A stretch of DNA of 64,000 nt from Intrasporangiaceae bacterium URHB0013 (GTDB taxonomy: Bacteria; Actinomycetota; Actinomycetes; Actinomycetales; Dermatophilaceae). The position numbers and the translations under genes were made by a program. Under the pieces are notes generated by a model, which worked only from the letters and a program-made list of their open reading frames with translations, was not told the DNA's origin and searched no databases. The stretch covers positions 186,001-250,000 of the forward strand of contig KK211150.1 in NCBI GenBank assembly GCA_000620545.1. The letters are read 5' to 3'. Below, piece after piece: positions 27,354 to 36,207 of this stretch. Every line of letters begins with the position of its first letter. The first letter of the stretch is position 1.

Positions 27354-29882
27354 ATGATGTCTCGACCAACTCGCCCCCCGAGGGCTCGCAGCGTGACCGC
27401 CGGAGCGCTCGCCACCCTCGTGGTGGTCGCCGTCGGCGCGGCGGTCACCAGCCCTGCCAGCGCCTCGCCCACCACCCTGCTGGGTCTCTCCCCGAGCTCC
27501 GCCGCAGCGGCCGGCGCCGACCACCCCGAGCTCGCCCCGCTGCGCCGACCGTTCGCGATGCCGGGCTTCAAGGAGCAGGAGTTCAACGGTGCCCTCTTCG
27601 TCGGGGAGGGTGAGACCCGCTTCTCGGTCTCGGTCGACCTGCTGACCAAGGACGGCAAGGTCATCAACGAGAACATGGTGCCGAGCATCCAGAAGCTCGG
27701 GCCCATCGCGACCGACGCCTCCTACTACGAGATCGAGCTGTCCACGGACGACCGCGTCCTCACGCCGGAGCGGCTCGGCGGCCTGAAGGCCACCATCGAC
27801 CACCCGGAGAGCTGGTCTGCCACCGACGTCGCGAACGCGAAGGCGCAGCTGCCGGGCCTGCAGGCGAAGTACGACGCGATGCAGGCAGGCAAGCGCAACG
27901 TCGTGGTGAAGTACGCCCGCGTGGACGACACGGAGCTCGTCGGCTCGGTCACCGCCCTCGATGACGACACGTCCGTGTGGGTCGACGCCAGCGCCCCGTG
28001 GCTCGAGCCGAGCACGTATGCCGTCGACGGACCCGCCTCCCTCACCGGCAGCTCCGCGGGCGTGCGGGATGCCGGCCGGACGGGCCACTTCCGCGTCGAC
28101 GCCGACGCGCCCGCCGATGTGTCGGCCTCCTGGGCCACGCTCAAGGACATGCTCGCCGGCATGGTCGGCAAGACCGCGGCGCCGGGGCAGGGCGCGGCCG
28201 CGCTGCGCTACGAGCTGTCCAAGGGTGAGACGGTGACGTTCACGGCGCACCTCGGTGACACGCCCGTGCCGAAGGCGACGCGCAGCAAGGCCGAGACGCT
28301 CGCCCTCATCGCCGATGCCCGGGCCCACGTGGACGACCGGAGCGTCAGCGGCACCGGTCAGGTCGGCCGCGCCACGACCTTCATGCGCGACGCCATGGCC
28401 CTCAACGCCAACTACGACGAGAAGTACGACCGCTCGTTCGTCATGTGGGGCCTCGGCGGCGGCGGCGACGACATCTTCAAGGGCTGGGACTCGGGCTGGG
28501 ACGGCATCACGGCCAACAGCCTCGACCCGGCGCTCGCCCTCGACCACGTCCGTGACTTCTACGACCAGGGTGGAGGCCCCCGCTACGACCAGCTCAACGC
28601 CGGGCCGATGCACGCCTACCTCGCCTGGCGCACCTACACGCGAACCGGTGACAAGAGCATCCTCGAGCTCGTCTACCCGTACCTCACGAGCTACATCGCG
28701 CGGATGCCCGAGTTCGACACCAACAAGGACGGTCTCCTCGAGAGCCCGTGGGCCGGCCCGCGACTCGGCGGGCGGGGCAACCACCTCGGCCTCGACGACA
28801 GCCCCCAGTACCAGAAGTTCGAGCAGGTCGTCACCGACGGCACCGACAACCGCGACAACACCAACCTGACGGACGTCGCGCTGAACTCCTACTACGGGCT
28901 CTTCTCCGAGAACCTCTCCCAGATGGCGACGGCCCTGGGCAAGCCGGACGACGCAGCGAAGTACGCGGCGCTCAAGCAGCAGCTCAAGACGCGGATGAAC
29001 GAGCACCTGTGGAACGCCGAGCGGGGCCTCTACCTCAACCGCTACCTCGACGGCTCGTGGGAGCCGACCAACACCCCGACGGTCTTCTACCCGCTGTTCG
29101 GCGGGCTCGCGACACCGGAGCGCGCCCGGGTGCTCGTCGACGACCACCTGCTCAACCCGGACGAGTTCTGGGGCGAGTACGCCGTGCCGAGCGTGGCCCG
29201 CAACGACCCGTCGTTCTGCAGCGCCGGCGACCACCACCCCGGGGTCACCGGCTACGAGTTCTTCCAGAAGCACACCGAGGAGGACGCCTGCGAGGAGTGG
29301 AAGGGCGCCGTGTGGCCGCCGATGAACGCCACGGTCTACGACGGCCTGAAGCGCTACGGCTTCGACAAGCCGGCAGCGGACCTCGCCACGAAGAGCACGA
29401 AGCTGTGGCTGACCACGTGGGAGGAGCTGGGCTGGTTCCCGGAGTACTGGGACCCGGAGCCGGGCCAGGTCATCAACAGCGCGGCGACCGACACGGCCTA
29501 CCGCACGTACTCGTGGAGCAACCTCATGCCGCTCATGGGCACGCAGGAGCTCATCGCGGACGAGCCGTGGGGCGACCCGGCGGGCTTCCGTTTCGGCACC
29601 CTCGGGTTGCCGGGCACCAACGCGGTGGACGGCATCCCGCTCCACGGCCACCACTGGGACGTGTCCGCCGGGACGAACACGACGCTGCTCAAGCAGGACG
29701 GCCGGCTCGTCTTCCAGGCCGTCGGAGGCCGGGTCGTCGTGCGCGACTTCGTCTACGACGGGACGTCGGCTCGGTTCACCGTCAAGGCCGAGAAGGCGAC
29801 GCGGCTCTCGCTCCACCCGATTGCCGGCGGCAAGCCCAAGGTCGTCTCCGTGCCTGCCGGCACGACCGCGGTCACCCTCTGA
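27354..29882 (+). CDS. Secreted GH63/MGH1-like glycoside hydrolase
   Basis: An 842-residue protein with an N-terminal signal peptide (basic start, then a hydrophobic stretch ending near SPASAS, about residue 40). The first 300 mature residues look like a beta-rich domain of unknown type. The (alpha/alpha)6 catalytic part resembles GH63 and MGH1-like hydrolases: GWDSGWDGI, GNHLGLDDSPQY, EWKGAVWPPMNA and YDGLKRYG. GH63 members act on alpha-glucosides including mannosylglycerate-like substrates; the natural substrate here is unknown. Start ATG at 27354 or 27357, with AAAGGAC just upstream. A LacI-type operator precedes it, but no lacI gene is adjacent. Confidence 0.82.
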   Translation: MMSRPTRPPRARSVTAGALATLVVVAVGAAVTSPASASPTTLLGLSPSSAAAAGADHPELAPLRRPFAMPGFKEQEFNGALFVGEGETRFSVSVDLLTKDGKVINENMVPSIQKLGPIATDASYYEIELSTDDRVLTPERLGGLKATIDHPESWSATDVANAKAQLPGLQAKYDAMQAGKRNVVVKYARVDDTELVGSVTALDDDTSVWVDASAPWLEPSTYAVDGPASLTGSSAGVRDAGRTGHFRVDADAPADVSASWATLKDMLAGMVGKTAAPGQGAAALRYELSKGETVTFTAHLGDTPVPKATRSKAETLALIADARAHVDDRSVSGTGQVGRATTFMRDAMALNANYDEKYDRSFVMWGLGGGGDDIFKGWDSGWDGITANSLDPALALDHVRDFYDQGGGPRYDQLNAGPMHAYLAWRTYTRTGDKSILELVYPYLTSYIARMPEFDTNKDGLLESPWAGPRLGGRGNHLGLDDSPQYQKFEQVVTDGTDNRDNTNLTDVALNSYYGLFSENLSQMATALGKPDDAAKYAALKQQLKTRMNEHLWNAERGLYLNRYLDGSWEPTNTPTVFYPLFGGLATPERARVLVDDHLLNPDEFWGEYAVPSVARNDPSFCSAGDHHPGVTGYEFFQKHTEEDACEEWKGAVWPPMNATVYDGLKRYGFDKPAADLATKSTKLWLTTWEELGWFPEYWDPEPGQVINSAATDTAYRTYSWSNLMPLMGTQELIADEPWGDPAGFRFGTLGLPGTNAVDGIPLHGHHWDVSAGTNTTLLKQDGRLVFQAVGGRVVVRDFVYDGTSARFTVKAEKATRLSLHPIAGGKPKVVSVPAGTTAVTL

Positions 29883-29901
29883 GGCTGCCGGCCACCCCCG
29901 G

Positions 29902-29945
29902 TCGAGGTGATCCCGACACCCACGACGGTGTCGGGATCACCTCGA
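29902..29945. terminator. Perfect 19-bp bidirectional terminator hairpin
   Basis: TCGAGGTGATCCCGACACC (29902-29920) and GGTGTCGGGATCACCTCGA (29927-29945) are exact reverse complements around a 6-nt loop. It lies between two convergent stops and shares its outer arm with the palindrome at 25647-25691. Confidence 0.85.
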
Positions 29946-29956
29946 ACCCGGGTGGG

Positions 29957-31372
29957 TCACGCCGTGACCGCGCCGTTCTCGAAGAGGCGCGGGACGCGGT
30001 GGTTGGCGAGGAAGCGGTCGTCGGGGTCGTACGCCGACCGGATCCCCTTCAGCTGCAGCCAGGCCGACTCGGTGTAGCCCGTGCGGGCATCGACCTCGTT
30101 CTCGGCGAAGTTGAGATAGCTGCGCCCGGTCGACCACGGTTCGAGCGATCGGGTGAGGCTGTGGGCGTCGAGCTGCCCCTGCATCGCCATCTCGGGCGTC
30201 GCCGCGATCGCGACGCCGAAGACGGCATATGCCGCGTCGATCGTCGCGAGGGCGCCGTGGCCCTCGGGCGCGCGGCCCAGCGCGCCGCCGAGCTGGCGCA
30301 GCTCGGTCGACAGCAGCGACGACGTCGAGCCGGGACCGGCCTGCTCGAGGATCGTGTCGATGGCCGCGTCGCCGAGCTCGCCGATGAGCGTGCTGTCCGA
30401 GACCCCTGGCGTCGGGCCCTCCGGATCCATGTGCAGCCGGGTCAGTGACCGGGCCGGCACGCGGTCGAAGGTGTCGATCTCGGGCCCCAGGCCGCGGAGC
30501 AGGCCGAGGATCGAGCGGGCCTCGGCGTCGCAGCCGAGCACCGCGCCGTCGATGACGACGAGCGACCGGCCGCGCAGCGGCTCGGGGATGGTCGGCAGCG
30601 GCGGCAGGTTGAGGAACCGGAAGGACGTCGTGACGGCGTCGGGTGCCTCGGGCGCCCAGTCGGCCCAGCGGCGCAGCACGCGCTCGGCCTGGTCGCGGTC
30701 CCAGATGAGCATGCCGGCATACGCCGTCTCGATCGGGTAGAGGCGGAACTCGAGCGCCGTGACGACTCCGAAGTTCCCGCCGCCACCGCGCAGCGCCCAG
30801 AAGAGCTCGACGTTCTGCGTCGCGTCGGCGCGTACGTGCTCCCCGTCGGCGGTGACGAGCTCGACGGCCGTGAGGCTGTTGGACGCGAGGCCGAGCTTGC
30901 GGGCGTACCAGCCGATGCCACCGCCGAGGCTGTAGCCGGCGATGCCGACGTCGGGCGAGCTGCCGTGCAGGGCCGCCAGCCGGTGGTCCGCCGCAGGCTC
31001 CGTCGCGTCGATCCAGAGGGCGCCGCCCTCGACGCGGGCGATCCTGCGGGTCGGGTCGATGGTGACGCCACGCATCCGCTCGGTGCGGACGAGGACGACG
31101 TCGTCGAGACCGCGCCCGACGAGCGGACCGGCGTTGTGGCCGGTGCTCTGCGGGGCGACGCGCAGCCCGGCCGCAGCGGCCGCACGGACGACGGCCTGGA
31201 CGTCCGAGACGGTGCGGGGCAGGGCGACGGCCGCGGGCCGCTGGTCGAGAGCCGCGTTCCAGGGCAGGCGTGCTGCGTCGTAGGCGGCGTCGCCGGGGAG
31301 GTGGACCGCACCGTCGCAGAGTCCGGCGAGGCTCGCGGCCCGTCGGGCGGTGGGGGTGAGGCTGATCGTCAT
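29957..31372 (-). CDS. BBE-type FAD-linked oxidoreductase (second copy)
   Basis: Flavoprotein of 471 residues in the same family as the one at 25711-27099. It has PQSTGHNAGPL, with the FAD-linking His, and HGSSPDVGIAGYSLGGGIGW, where Ser stands in the position of the second covalent Cys. LRGGGGNFGVVT follows, and the C-terminus ends YDPDDRFLANHRVP, the BBE tail. ATG at 31372 has AGGAGA 7 nt upstream. It converges on the secreted hydrolase with the 19-bp hairpin between. Substrate unknown. Confidence 0.88.
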   Translation of the reverse strand: MTISLTPTARRAASLAGLCDGAVHLPGDAAYDAARLPWNAALDQRPAAVALPRTVSDVQAVVRAAAAAGLRVAPQSTGHNAGPLVGRGLDDVVLVRTERMRGVTIDPTRRIARVEGGALWIDATEPAADHRLAALHGSSPDVGIAGYSLGGGIGWYARKLGLASNSLTAVELVTADGEHVRADATQNVELFWALRGGGGNFGVVTALEFRLYPIETAYAGMLIWDRDQAERVLRRWADWAPEAPDAVTTSFRFLNLPPLPTIPEPLRGRSLVVIDGAVLGCDAEARSILGLLRGLGPEIDTFDRVPARSLTRLHMDPEGPTPGVSDSTLIGELGDAAIDTILEQAGPGSTSSLLSTELRQLGGALGRAPEGHGALATIDAAYAVFGVAIAATPEMAMQGQLDAHSLTRSLEPWSTGRSYLNFAENEVDARTGYTESAWLQLKGIRSAYDPDDRFLANHRVPRLFENGAVTA

Positions 31373-31450
31373 GCTCGTCTCCTGTGTCGTGGTCGGCCCT
31401 CTTGGTGGGCGCGGCTGTTCAGAGACGAGAGGAGCCGTCCCGATACATGA

Positions 31451-31470
31451 GGTGGCAAAGGGTGGCAAAG
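31451..31470. repeat. Exact tandem decamer in a divergent promoter region
   Basis: GGTGGCAAAG occurs twice in direct succession, 79 nt upstream of the flavoprotein ATG and 167 nt upstream of the DinB-like gene. The rest of 31373-31636 shows no gene. A regulator site is possible. Confidence 0.4.
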
Positions 31471-31636
31471 GTCCGTTTCGTCCGGAGCGGCTCTCCCGCA
31501 ACGCGATCCGCGCGTCGTGGGCCGTCTGGTCGTCGTAGCGCAGCACGTGCCAGGGCGCGGTGGCACGGCACGGTGACACTCCACGGCGGCGGGGCACGGT
31601 GGCAGGGTCCGGGTGCCTGCTGCGAAGGTGGACGAC

Positions 31637-32161
31637 ATGACGACCGACATCGCACGCGACCTGATGCTCGACGCCTTCAGCCGGATCCGGGACGGGCTGC
31701 CGGAGGTCGTCGACGGGCTCTCCGTCGACGAGCTGCTCTGGCGCCCCGACGCCGACGCGAACCACATCGCGTGGCTCGTCTGGCACCTCGCGCGACAGCA
31801 GGACGACCAGGTGGCCCAGCTGGCCGATGCCGACGACTCCGTGTGGCGCGGTGACGGCTGGGTCGAACGGTTCGGGTTGCCCTTCCCGGCGGACGCGCAT
31901 GGCTGGAGCATGACCTCGGCCGACGTGGGCCGGTTCACCGTGGCCGATCCGGACCTGTTCGCGGCCTACCACGCAGCGGTCCACGAGCGGACGGTCGAGC
32001 TCGTCGAGGAGCTCGACGACACGGCATACGCCCGGGTGGTCGACGAGAGCTGGGACCCGCCGGTCACCGTGGGCGTGCGCCTCATCTCGGTCCTCGACGA
32101 CGCGGCCAAGCACCTCGGGCAGGCGGAGTACGTGCGTGGGCTCGTCGAGCGACGGCGGTGA
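31637..32161 (+). CDS. DinB-superfamily protein (DUF664/mycothiol transferase-like)
   Basis: A 174-residue four-helix-bundle protein. It shows the metal-ligand histidines expected in this superfamily: IAWLVWHLARQQD, AAYHAAVHER and AAKHLGQAEYVRG. Actinobacterial members include mycothiol-dependent enzymes such as maleylpyruvate isomerase-like proteins and thiol-S-transferases; the exact reaction is unknown. ATG at 31637 was preferred to an upstream GTG because the family starts close to it (TTDIARDLMLDAF). Confidence 0.82.
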   Translation: MTTDIARDLMLDAFSRIRDGLPEVVDGLSVDELLWRPDADANHIAWLVWHLARQQDDQVAQLADADDSVWRGDGWVERFGLPFPADAHGWSMTSADVGRFTVADPDLFAAYHAAVHERTVELVEELDDTAYARVVDESWDPPVTVGVRLISVLDDAAKHLGQAEYVRGLVERRR

Positions 32162-32288
32162 CGCGGGCGGCGCCGTGAAGCACGTGCCCGACGCGGCTGC
32201 TGAGACCGTTGTGACGGCGGGGATTGACGAGGCGGCCGCACATGCCACGCATGGCTGGCGCACAGGTTGGCGTGGGAAAATGGTCGTA

Positions 32289-33107
32289 ATGAGCAGCCTC
32301 CTCGCGAGCCCCGCCCCCGCCGCCGTCGTGTCCCCGACCGACGGCATCGCCATGAGTTCGCCTGACCGGGTGCGGCACCGTCGCCTGGCCCTCATCGCCC
32401 GCGGCAAGCGAGCTCGCCTGGCCGCCACGGTGGCCGTCGTCTTCGCCCTCGCAGGCGTCAACGTCGCGAACCACCTGCTCGGCTGGGACACGATGTGGCT
32501 CGGGCCGCTCGGCGCCGTCGCCCTCCTCGGGTTCGCCCGCTGGCAGGGCCTGACCTGGAACCAGCTCGGTCTCGCACGGCACACGCACGCCCGCGGCATC
32601 CGCTGGGGTCTCGGCGTCATCGCCGTCGTCGGGCTCGTCTACCTCGTCGGCATCCTGCTCCCGGCGACGCGCACGGCGTTCCTCGACGCCCGGTACCACC
32701 TGCCCCCGGCCGGCGCTCTGCTCACGGCGTTCGTCATGATCCCCGTCGGGACGATCCTGCTCGAGGAGGTCGCCTTCCGCTCCGTGCTCTGGGGCTTCCT
32801 CTCGCGACACGCGCGGATGTGGCAGGTCCTCGTCGCGTCGTCCCTGCTCTTCGGTCTCTGGCACGTCTTCCCCGCGATGGCCTCGGCCACCGGCAACGAG
32901 GCGATCGGCTCGGCCGTCGCGGGGCTGGGGCCGTTCGCCAAGGTCGCCGTCGTCGGCGGCACCGTGCTCTTCACCGCTCTCGGAGGCGTGCTCGCGGGCG
33001 AGCTGCGCCGCCGCAGCGGCAGCCTCTTCGCGAGCGTCGGCATGCACTGGGCGACGAACTCCCTCGGGGTGCTCTTTGGCGTCCTCGCCTGGCGCCTCGC
33101 CGCCTGA
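32289..33107 (+). CDS. CPBP-family intramembrane glutamic protease
   Basis: A polytopic membrane protein with the Rce1/CPBP (Abi) motifs: EEVAFRSVLWG with the paired glutamates and Arg, FGLWHVFPA and a final HWATNSLG. Members cleave prenylated or bacteriocin-related substrates or act in unknown processing. Six to eight hydrophobic segments are visible. Start is uncertain: ATG 32280, 32289 or 32352 are all in frame and none has a clear Shine-Dalgarno sequence. Confidence 0.85.
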   Translation: MSSLLASPAPAAVVSPTDGIAMSSPDRVRHRRLALIARGKRARLAATVAVVFALAGVNVANHLLGWDTMWLGPLGAVALLGFARWQGLTWNQLGLARHTHARGIRWGLGVIAVVGLVYLVGILLPATRTAFLDARYHLPPAGALLTAFVMIPVGTILLEEVAFRSVLWGFLSRHARMWQVLVASSLLFGLWHVFPAMASATGNEAIGSAVAGLGPFAKVAVVGGTVLFTALGGVLAGELRRRSGSLFASVGMHWATNSLGVLFGVLAWRLAA

Positions 33108-33232
33108 CCGATCCTCTCGCGGCAGGCGGGCTGTGAACCGGGCTGGCTGATCTTCGGCCGTCACCGCGGCCCGAGGTCGTCCACGTCGGGGGTGAGCGCC
33201 GGGGCCCTGGCCCCCGCTGCGACACTGGCCCC

Positions 33233-33742
33233 ATGGACGGCTTCACCATCCGTGCCGCGCGCCCGGAGGAGTACGAGCGGCTCGGGGAACTGACCGCCGC
33301 TGCCTACCTCGACGACGGGCTGCTCGACTTCGGGGCGGAGGACCCGTACCTCGAGGTGCTGAGCGACGTGCGTCACCGCGCCGAGCACGCCGAGGTGATC
33401 GTGGCGGTGGACAGCGACGGCGACGTGCTGGGCGGGGTCGCCTTCGTCGGCGGGCCGGGGCCGTTCGCCAACATCGCCAGGGTGGGTGAGGCGGAGTTCC
33501 GCACGCTCGCCGTCGCGCCGAGCGGCCGGGGTCGCGGGGTCGGCGCCGCCCTCGTGACCGAGTGCCTCGACCGTGCCCGCGCGCTCGGTCGCGAGCGTGT
33601 CGTGCTCTCCACCCAAGGGGCGATGCACGCCGCCCACCGCCTCTACGTACGCTTCGGCTTCGTCCGTGTGCCCGAGCGGGACTGGTCCCCGATCGAGGAA
33701 ACGAACCTGCTCGTCTACGCGCTCGAGCTCCCGCGGGACTGA
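33233..33742 (+). CDS. GNAT-family N-acetyltransferase
   Basis: A 169-residue acetyl-CoA-dependent acyltransferase. The acetyl-CoA-binding motif A is clear: FRTLAVAPSGRGRGVGAAL, with the R-G-x-G-V/A pattern, followed by LSTQGAMHAAHRLYVRFGF (motif B, Y-x-x-F-G-F). Substrate unknown. ATG at 33233. Its last 28 nt overlap the 3' end of the opposite-strand nucleotidyltransferase gene. Confidence 0.9.
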   Translation: MDGFTIRAARPEEYERLGELTAAAYLDDGLLDFGAEDPYLEVLSDVRHRAEHAEVIVAVDSDGDVLGGVAFVGGPGPFANIARVGEAEFRTLAVAPSGRGRGVGAALVTECLDRARALGRERVVLSTQGAMHAAHRLYVRFGFVRVPERDWSPIEETNLLVYALELPRD

Positions 33743-34536
33743 GCGTCGCAGTCCGCCCGGGCGATGAGCGAGCGCACCGCGGCGACGATGGTCGGGTCGA
33801 GCTCGACGTGCACCTCGAGCAGCCGGAGCAGGGTCGCCGCCGCGTGCGCGTTGCGGTCGTAGCCGGGCACGAGGTCCGCGAGCGGCAAAACCTCGGGCCC
33901 GAACCGCCGCTCGACGCCACGGTCGACGACGAAGACGTCCTGCTGGGCACCGCGACCGAGCCCCAGGTGCCCGAGCACCGTGACCCAGCGGTCCACGGCA
34001 TACCCCTGGATGAAGCGGGTCGCCGTCAGGCGCTCGCCCCGCAGGTCGCGGTGCAGGCCGACGTAGAGGTTGGTGATCGCCTCACCGACCTCGTGCCCGA
34101 GCGACTGCGGTCGGGGCAACGGTGTTCTCGGTACGTCGAGTCCTGAAGGCGCGTCGTCGCGACTCCAGTGGATGCGGCCCGGTGGGTAGCCGGCGGTCTC
34201 CAGGTCGGCGAGCGAGAAGACAGCGTACTCCGCGAAGAGGTCACCCTCGAGGAGCGCCTTGCGGCCGACGTCGCTGTTCTCGAGCGACCACATGACGGGG
34301 TGCGCCGCCTCGAGCCAGTCGATGTCGGCGAGGTAGCGGTCGCGAGCGGCAGCGTCGTCGACGACCACGAAGAAGTCCGCGTCGGAGTGCTCGTCGAGGC
34401 GGTGCAGGTCGCGCCCCACCGAGCCGAGGCCGAGCAGGGCGACGGCGTCGCCGCGACGGTCGAGCTCGGCGCCGAGGCGGTCGAGGAAGGCGAGCAGGCG
34501 CTCGGGGACGGTGGGCTGGGCGGGGCCTGACGGCAT
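33715..34536 (-). CDS. Nucleotidyltransferase-domain protein
   Basis: A 273-residue protein whose N-terminal half has the pol-beta-type nucleotidyltransferase signature GLGSVGRDLHRLDEHSDADF (GSxxR, then SDxD metal ligands) and a following VVVDD strand. The C-terminal half is helical (EAITNLYVGLHRDL, TRFIQGYAVDRW) and could be a substrate-binding domain like those of aminoglycoside-type nucleotidyltransferases or kinases. ATG at 34536 follows AAGGAG by 7 nt. Its 3' end overlaps the GNAT gene. Confidence 0.8.
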   Translation of the reverse strand: MPSGPAQPTVPERLLAFLDRLGAELDRRGDAVALLGLGSVGRDLHRLDEHSDADFFVVVDDAAARDRYLADIDWLEAAHPVMWSLENSDVGRKALLEGDLFAEYAVFSLADLETAGYPPGRIHWSRDDAPSGLDVPRTPLPRPQSLGHEVGEAITNLYVGLHRDLRGERLTATRFIQGYAVDRWVTVLGHLGLGRGAQQDVFVVDRGVERRFGPEVLPLADLVPGYDRNAHAAATLLRLLEVHVELDPTIVAAVRSLIARADCDAQSRGSSSA

Positions 34537-34750
34537 ACGTCGTCTCCTTGTCGTGTCAGGGAGTCGACGTTTCAGCCCGCCCGGCTCGAGAGCCGTCGAG
34601 GTCGCGACAGGGGCAGGGTATGCCGTCGCGGGCGTTGACGGAAGAGGCTCCACCGGTTCCACGCTGGGCGCGTGCGGGAGCGGTCACTCGCCCTCAGAGG
34701 CATCGGACGGCGTGTCGGGCCGCCCCACGTGGCAGGGTGGAGGCGTGCCC

Positions 34751-35089
34751 GTGACCATCGACGACGTGCGGCGCGTGGCCGAGCAGCTTCCCCGTTCCTA
34801 CGAGGTGCTCGTCCGCGACCGCGTGAAGTTCCGTGTCGGCAAGATCGTCTGGCTTGCGTTCTCCGCCGACGAGACGCAGATGGGGTTCGCCTTCCCCAAG
34901 GAGGAGCGCGACGTGCTCGTCGCGAGCGAGCCCGACGTCTTCCTCATGCCGCGCCGGTCCGACCTGCGCTTCAACTGGGTCGAGGTGCGGCTCGACGCGC
35001 TCGACGTCGGCCGCATGCGCGAGATCGTCATCGACGCGTGGCGTCTCGTCGTGCCGAAGACCGTGGCGCTCGCGGGCGCCGGCGACTGA
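34751..35089 (+). CDS. MmcQ/YjbR-family protein
   Basis: A 112-residue protein with the MmcQ/YjbR (CyaY-like fold) pattern: VTIDDVRRVAEQLP at the start, KFRVGKIVWLAF, LRFNWVEVRL in the middle, and DAWRLVVPKTVA at the end. Probably DNA-binding or of unknown role. GTG at 34751 was chosen because GGAGG lies 7 nt upstream; GTG 34745 is possible. Confidence 0.82.
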   Translation: MTIDDVRRVAEQLPRSYEVLVRDRVKFRVGKIVWLAFSADETQMGFAFPKEERDVLVASEPDVFLMPRRSDLRFNWVEVRLDALDVGRMREIVIDAWRLVVPKTVALAGAGD

Positions 35090-35263
35090 CCGGGCAACGT
35101 CCAGGCCGAGGAGGTCGGCTGCCCTGGGGCGCAGCCGACACGATCGCCTGTGCGGTGACGGTTTTTCGGTGACTCGGTTCGCGAGCGGGGTCGGGCCGCG
35201 GGTGGCAGGCTGGGGCGCGTGTCCGCGCCGCAGTCAGCCTGTGCGAATGTGCTCGATCGAGTG

Positions 35264-35291
35264 TTCAAGCGTGCACTATTGCGCATAGACT
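35264..35291 (+). promoter_or_regulatory. Candidate promoter of the sugar-catabolic operon
   Basis: TTCAAG (35264-35269) and TAGACT (35286-35291) are 16 bp apart in a locally AT-richer patch. Transcription would begin around 35298-35302, at the ROK start codon, implying a leaderless mRNA. No Shine-Dalgarno sequence is visible before that start. Confidence 0.45.
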
Positions 35292-35301
35292 GCGCCTCGT
35301 G

Positions 35302-36207
35302 ATGCGTGAAGCAGTGGTCGGGATCGACGTCGGCGGCACCCGCATCAAGACGGCGCTCCTGACCCCCGAGGGCCAGGTCCTGGCCGAGGCCGCACGCCCC
35401 ACCCCGCAGCGGGTGGGCGAGCAGCTCGGGGAGGTGGCCGCCAAGGCTGTCGTGGAGCTCACGGCTCGCGCAGGTGATGCCGTCGACCTGCTCGCCGTCG
35501 GGGTCGCCGTGCCGGGGCTCGTCGACGACCTGACCGGCATGGGGGTCTGGTCGGCCAACCTCGGCTGGCGCGACCTGGACCTGCGTGGGGCGGTCAGCGC
35601 GCACGTCGAGGTCCCCGTCGCGATCGGTCACGACGTCCGCGCCGGGCTGCTCGCCGAGCACCGCCTCGGCGCCGCCCGCGGGGCCGACAACGTCCTCTTC
35701 CTGCCCTTGGGCACCGGCCTCGCCAGCGCGGTCCTCTGCCGCGGTCAGCTCGTCACCGGCTCGCGCTGGACCGGCGAGATCGGCCACGTCGTCGTCGTGC
35801 CCGACGGTCCGCTCTGTGGGTGCGGCCAGCGCGGATGCCTCGAGGCCCTCTCCAGTGCCGGCGCGATCGGGCGCCGCTGGTCCGAGGCGACCGGACTCGA
35901 GGGCGACGCCGAGGAGGTCGCCCGCCGCGCCGAGGCCGGGGAGCCGGACGCCCGCCGCATCTGGCAGGAGGCCATCGACGCCCTCGCCATCATGGTCGCC
36001 CCGGTCGTCGCGGCTGCCGGCACCGAGCTCGTCCTCATCGGCGGGGGCCTCGTCCGCGCCGGCGACACCCTGCTCGATCCCCTGCGCACCGCGCTCACCG
36101 CCCGGCTCGGCGGCCGCGACGACGTCGCCGTCAGGGCCGCCGCGCTCGGGGACCGCGCCGGCTCGCTCGGTGCCGCGACGATCGCCCTGGACCTCGTCGG
36201 TCGATGA
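35302..36207 (+). CDS. ROK-family sugar kinase
   Basis: ATP-dependent sugar kinase of 301 residues. The phosphate-binding GIDVGGTRIK is at the N-terminus, the catalytic Asp is in GHDVRAG, and the zinc-binding signature CGCGQRGCLEAL is intact, with EIGHVVV before it. In this cluster it probably phosphorylates the imported sugar (an amino sugar or hexose). ATG at 35302 directly follows an in-frame GTG at 35299. Its stop overlaps the PfkB start (ATGA). Confidence 0.9.
   Translation: MREAVVGIDVGGTRIKTALLTPEGQVLAEAARPTPQRVGEQLGEVAAKAVVELTARAGDAVDLLAVGVAVPGLVDDLTGMGVWSANLGWRDLDLRGAVSAHVEVPVAIGHDVRAGLLAEHRLGAARGADNVLFLPLGTGLASAVLCRGQLVTGSRWTGEIGHVVVVPDGPLCGCGQRGCLEALSSAGAIGRRWSEATGLEGDAEEVARRAEAGEPDARRIWQEAIDALAIMVAPVVAAAGTELVLIGGGLVRAGDTLLDPLRTALTARLGGRDDVAVRAAALGDRAGSLGAATIALDLVGR

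Noticed and set aside
27354-29882. Calling the secreted hydrolase a trehalase
   Set aside because: It shares the (alpha/alpha)6 fold pattern but has GH63-type, not GH37-type, signature segments.
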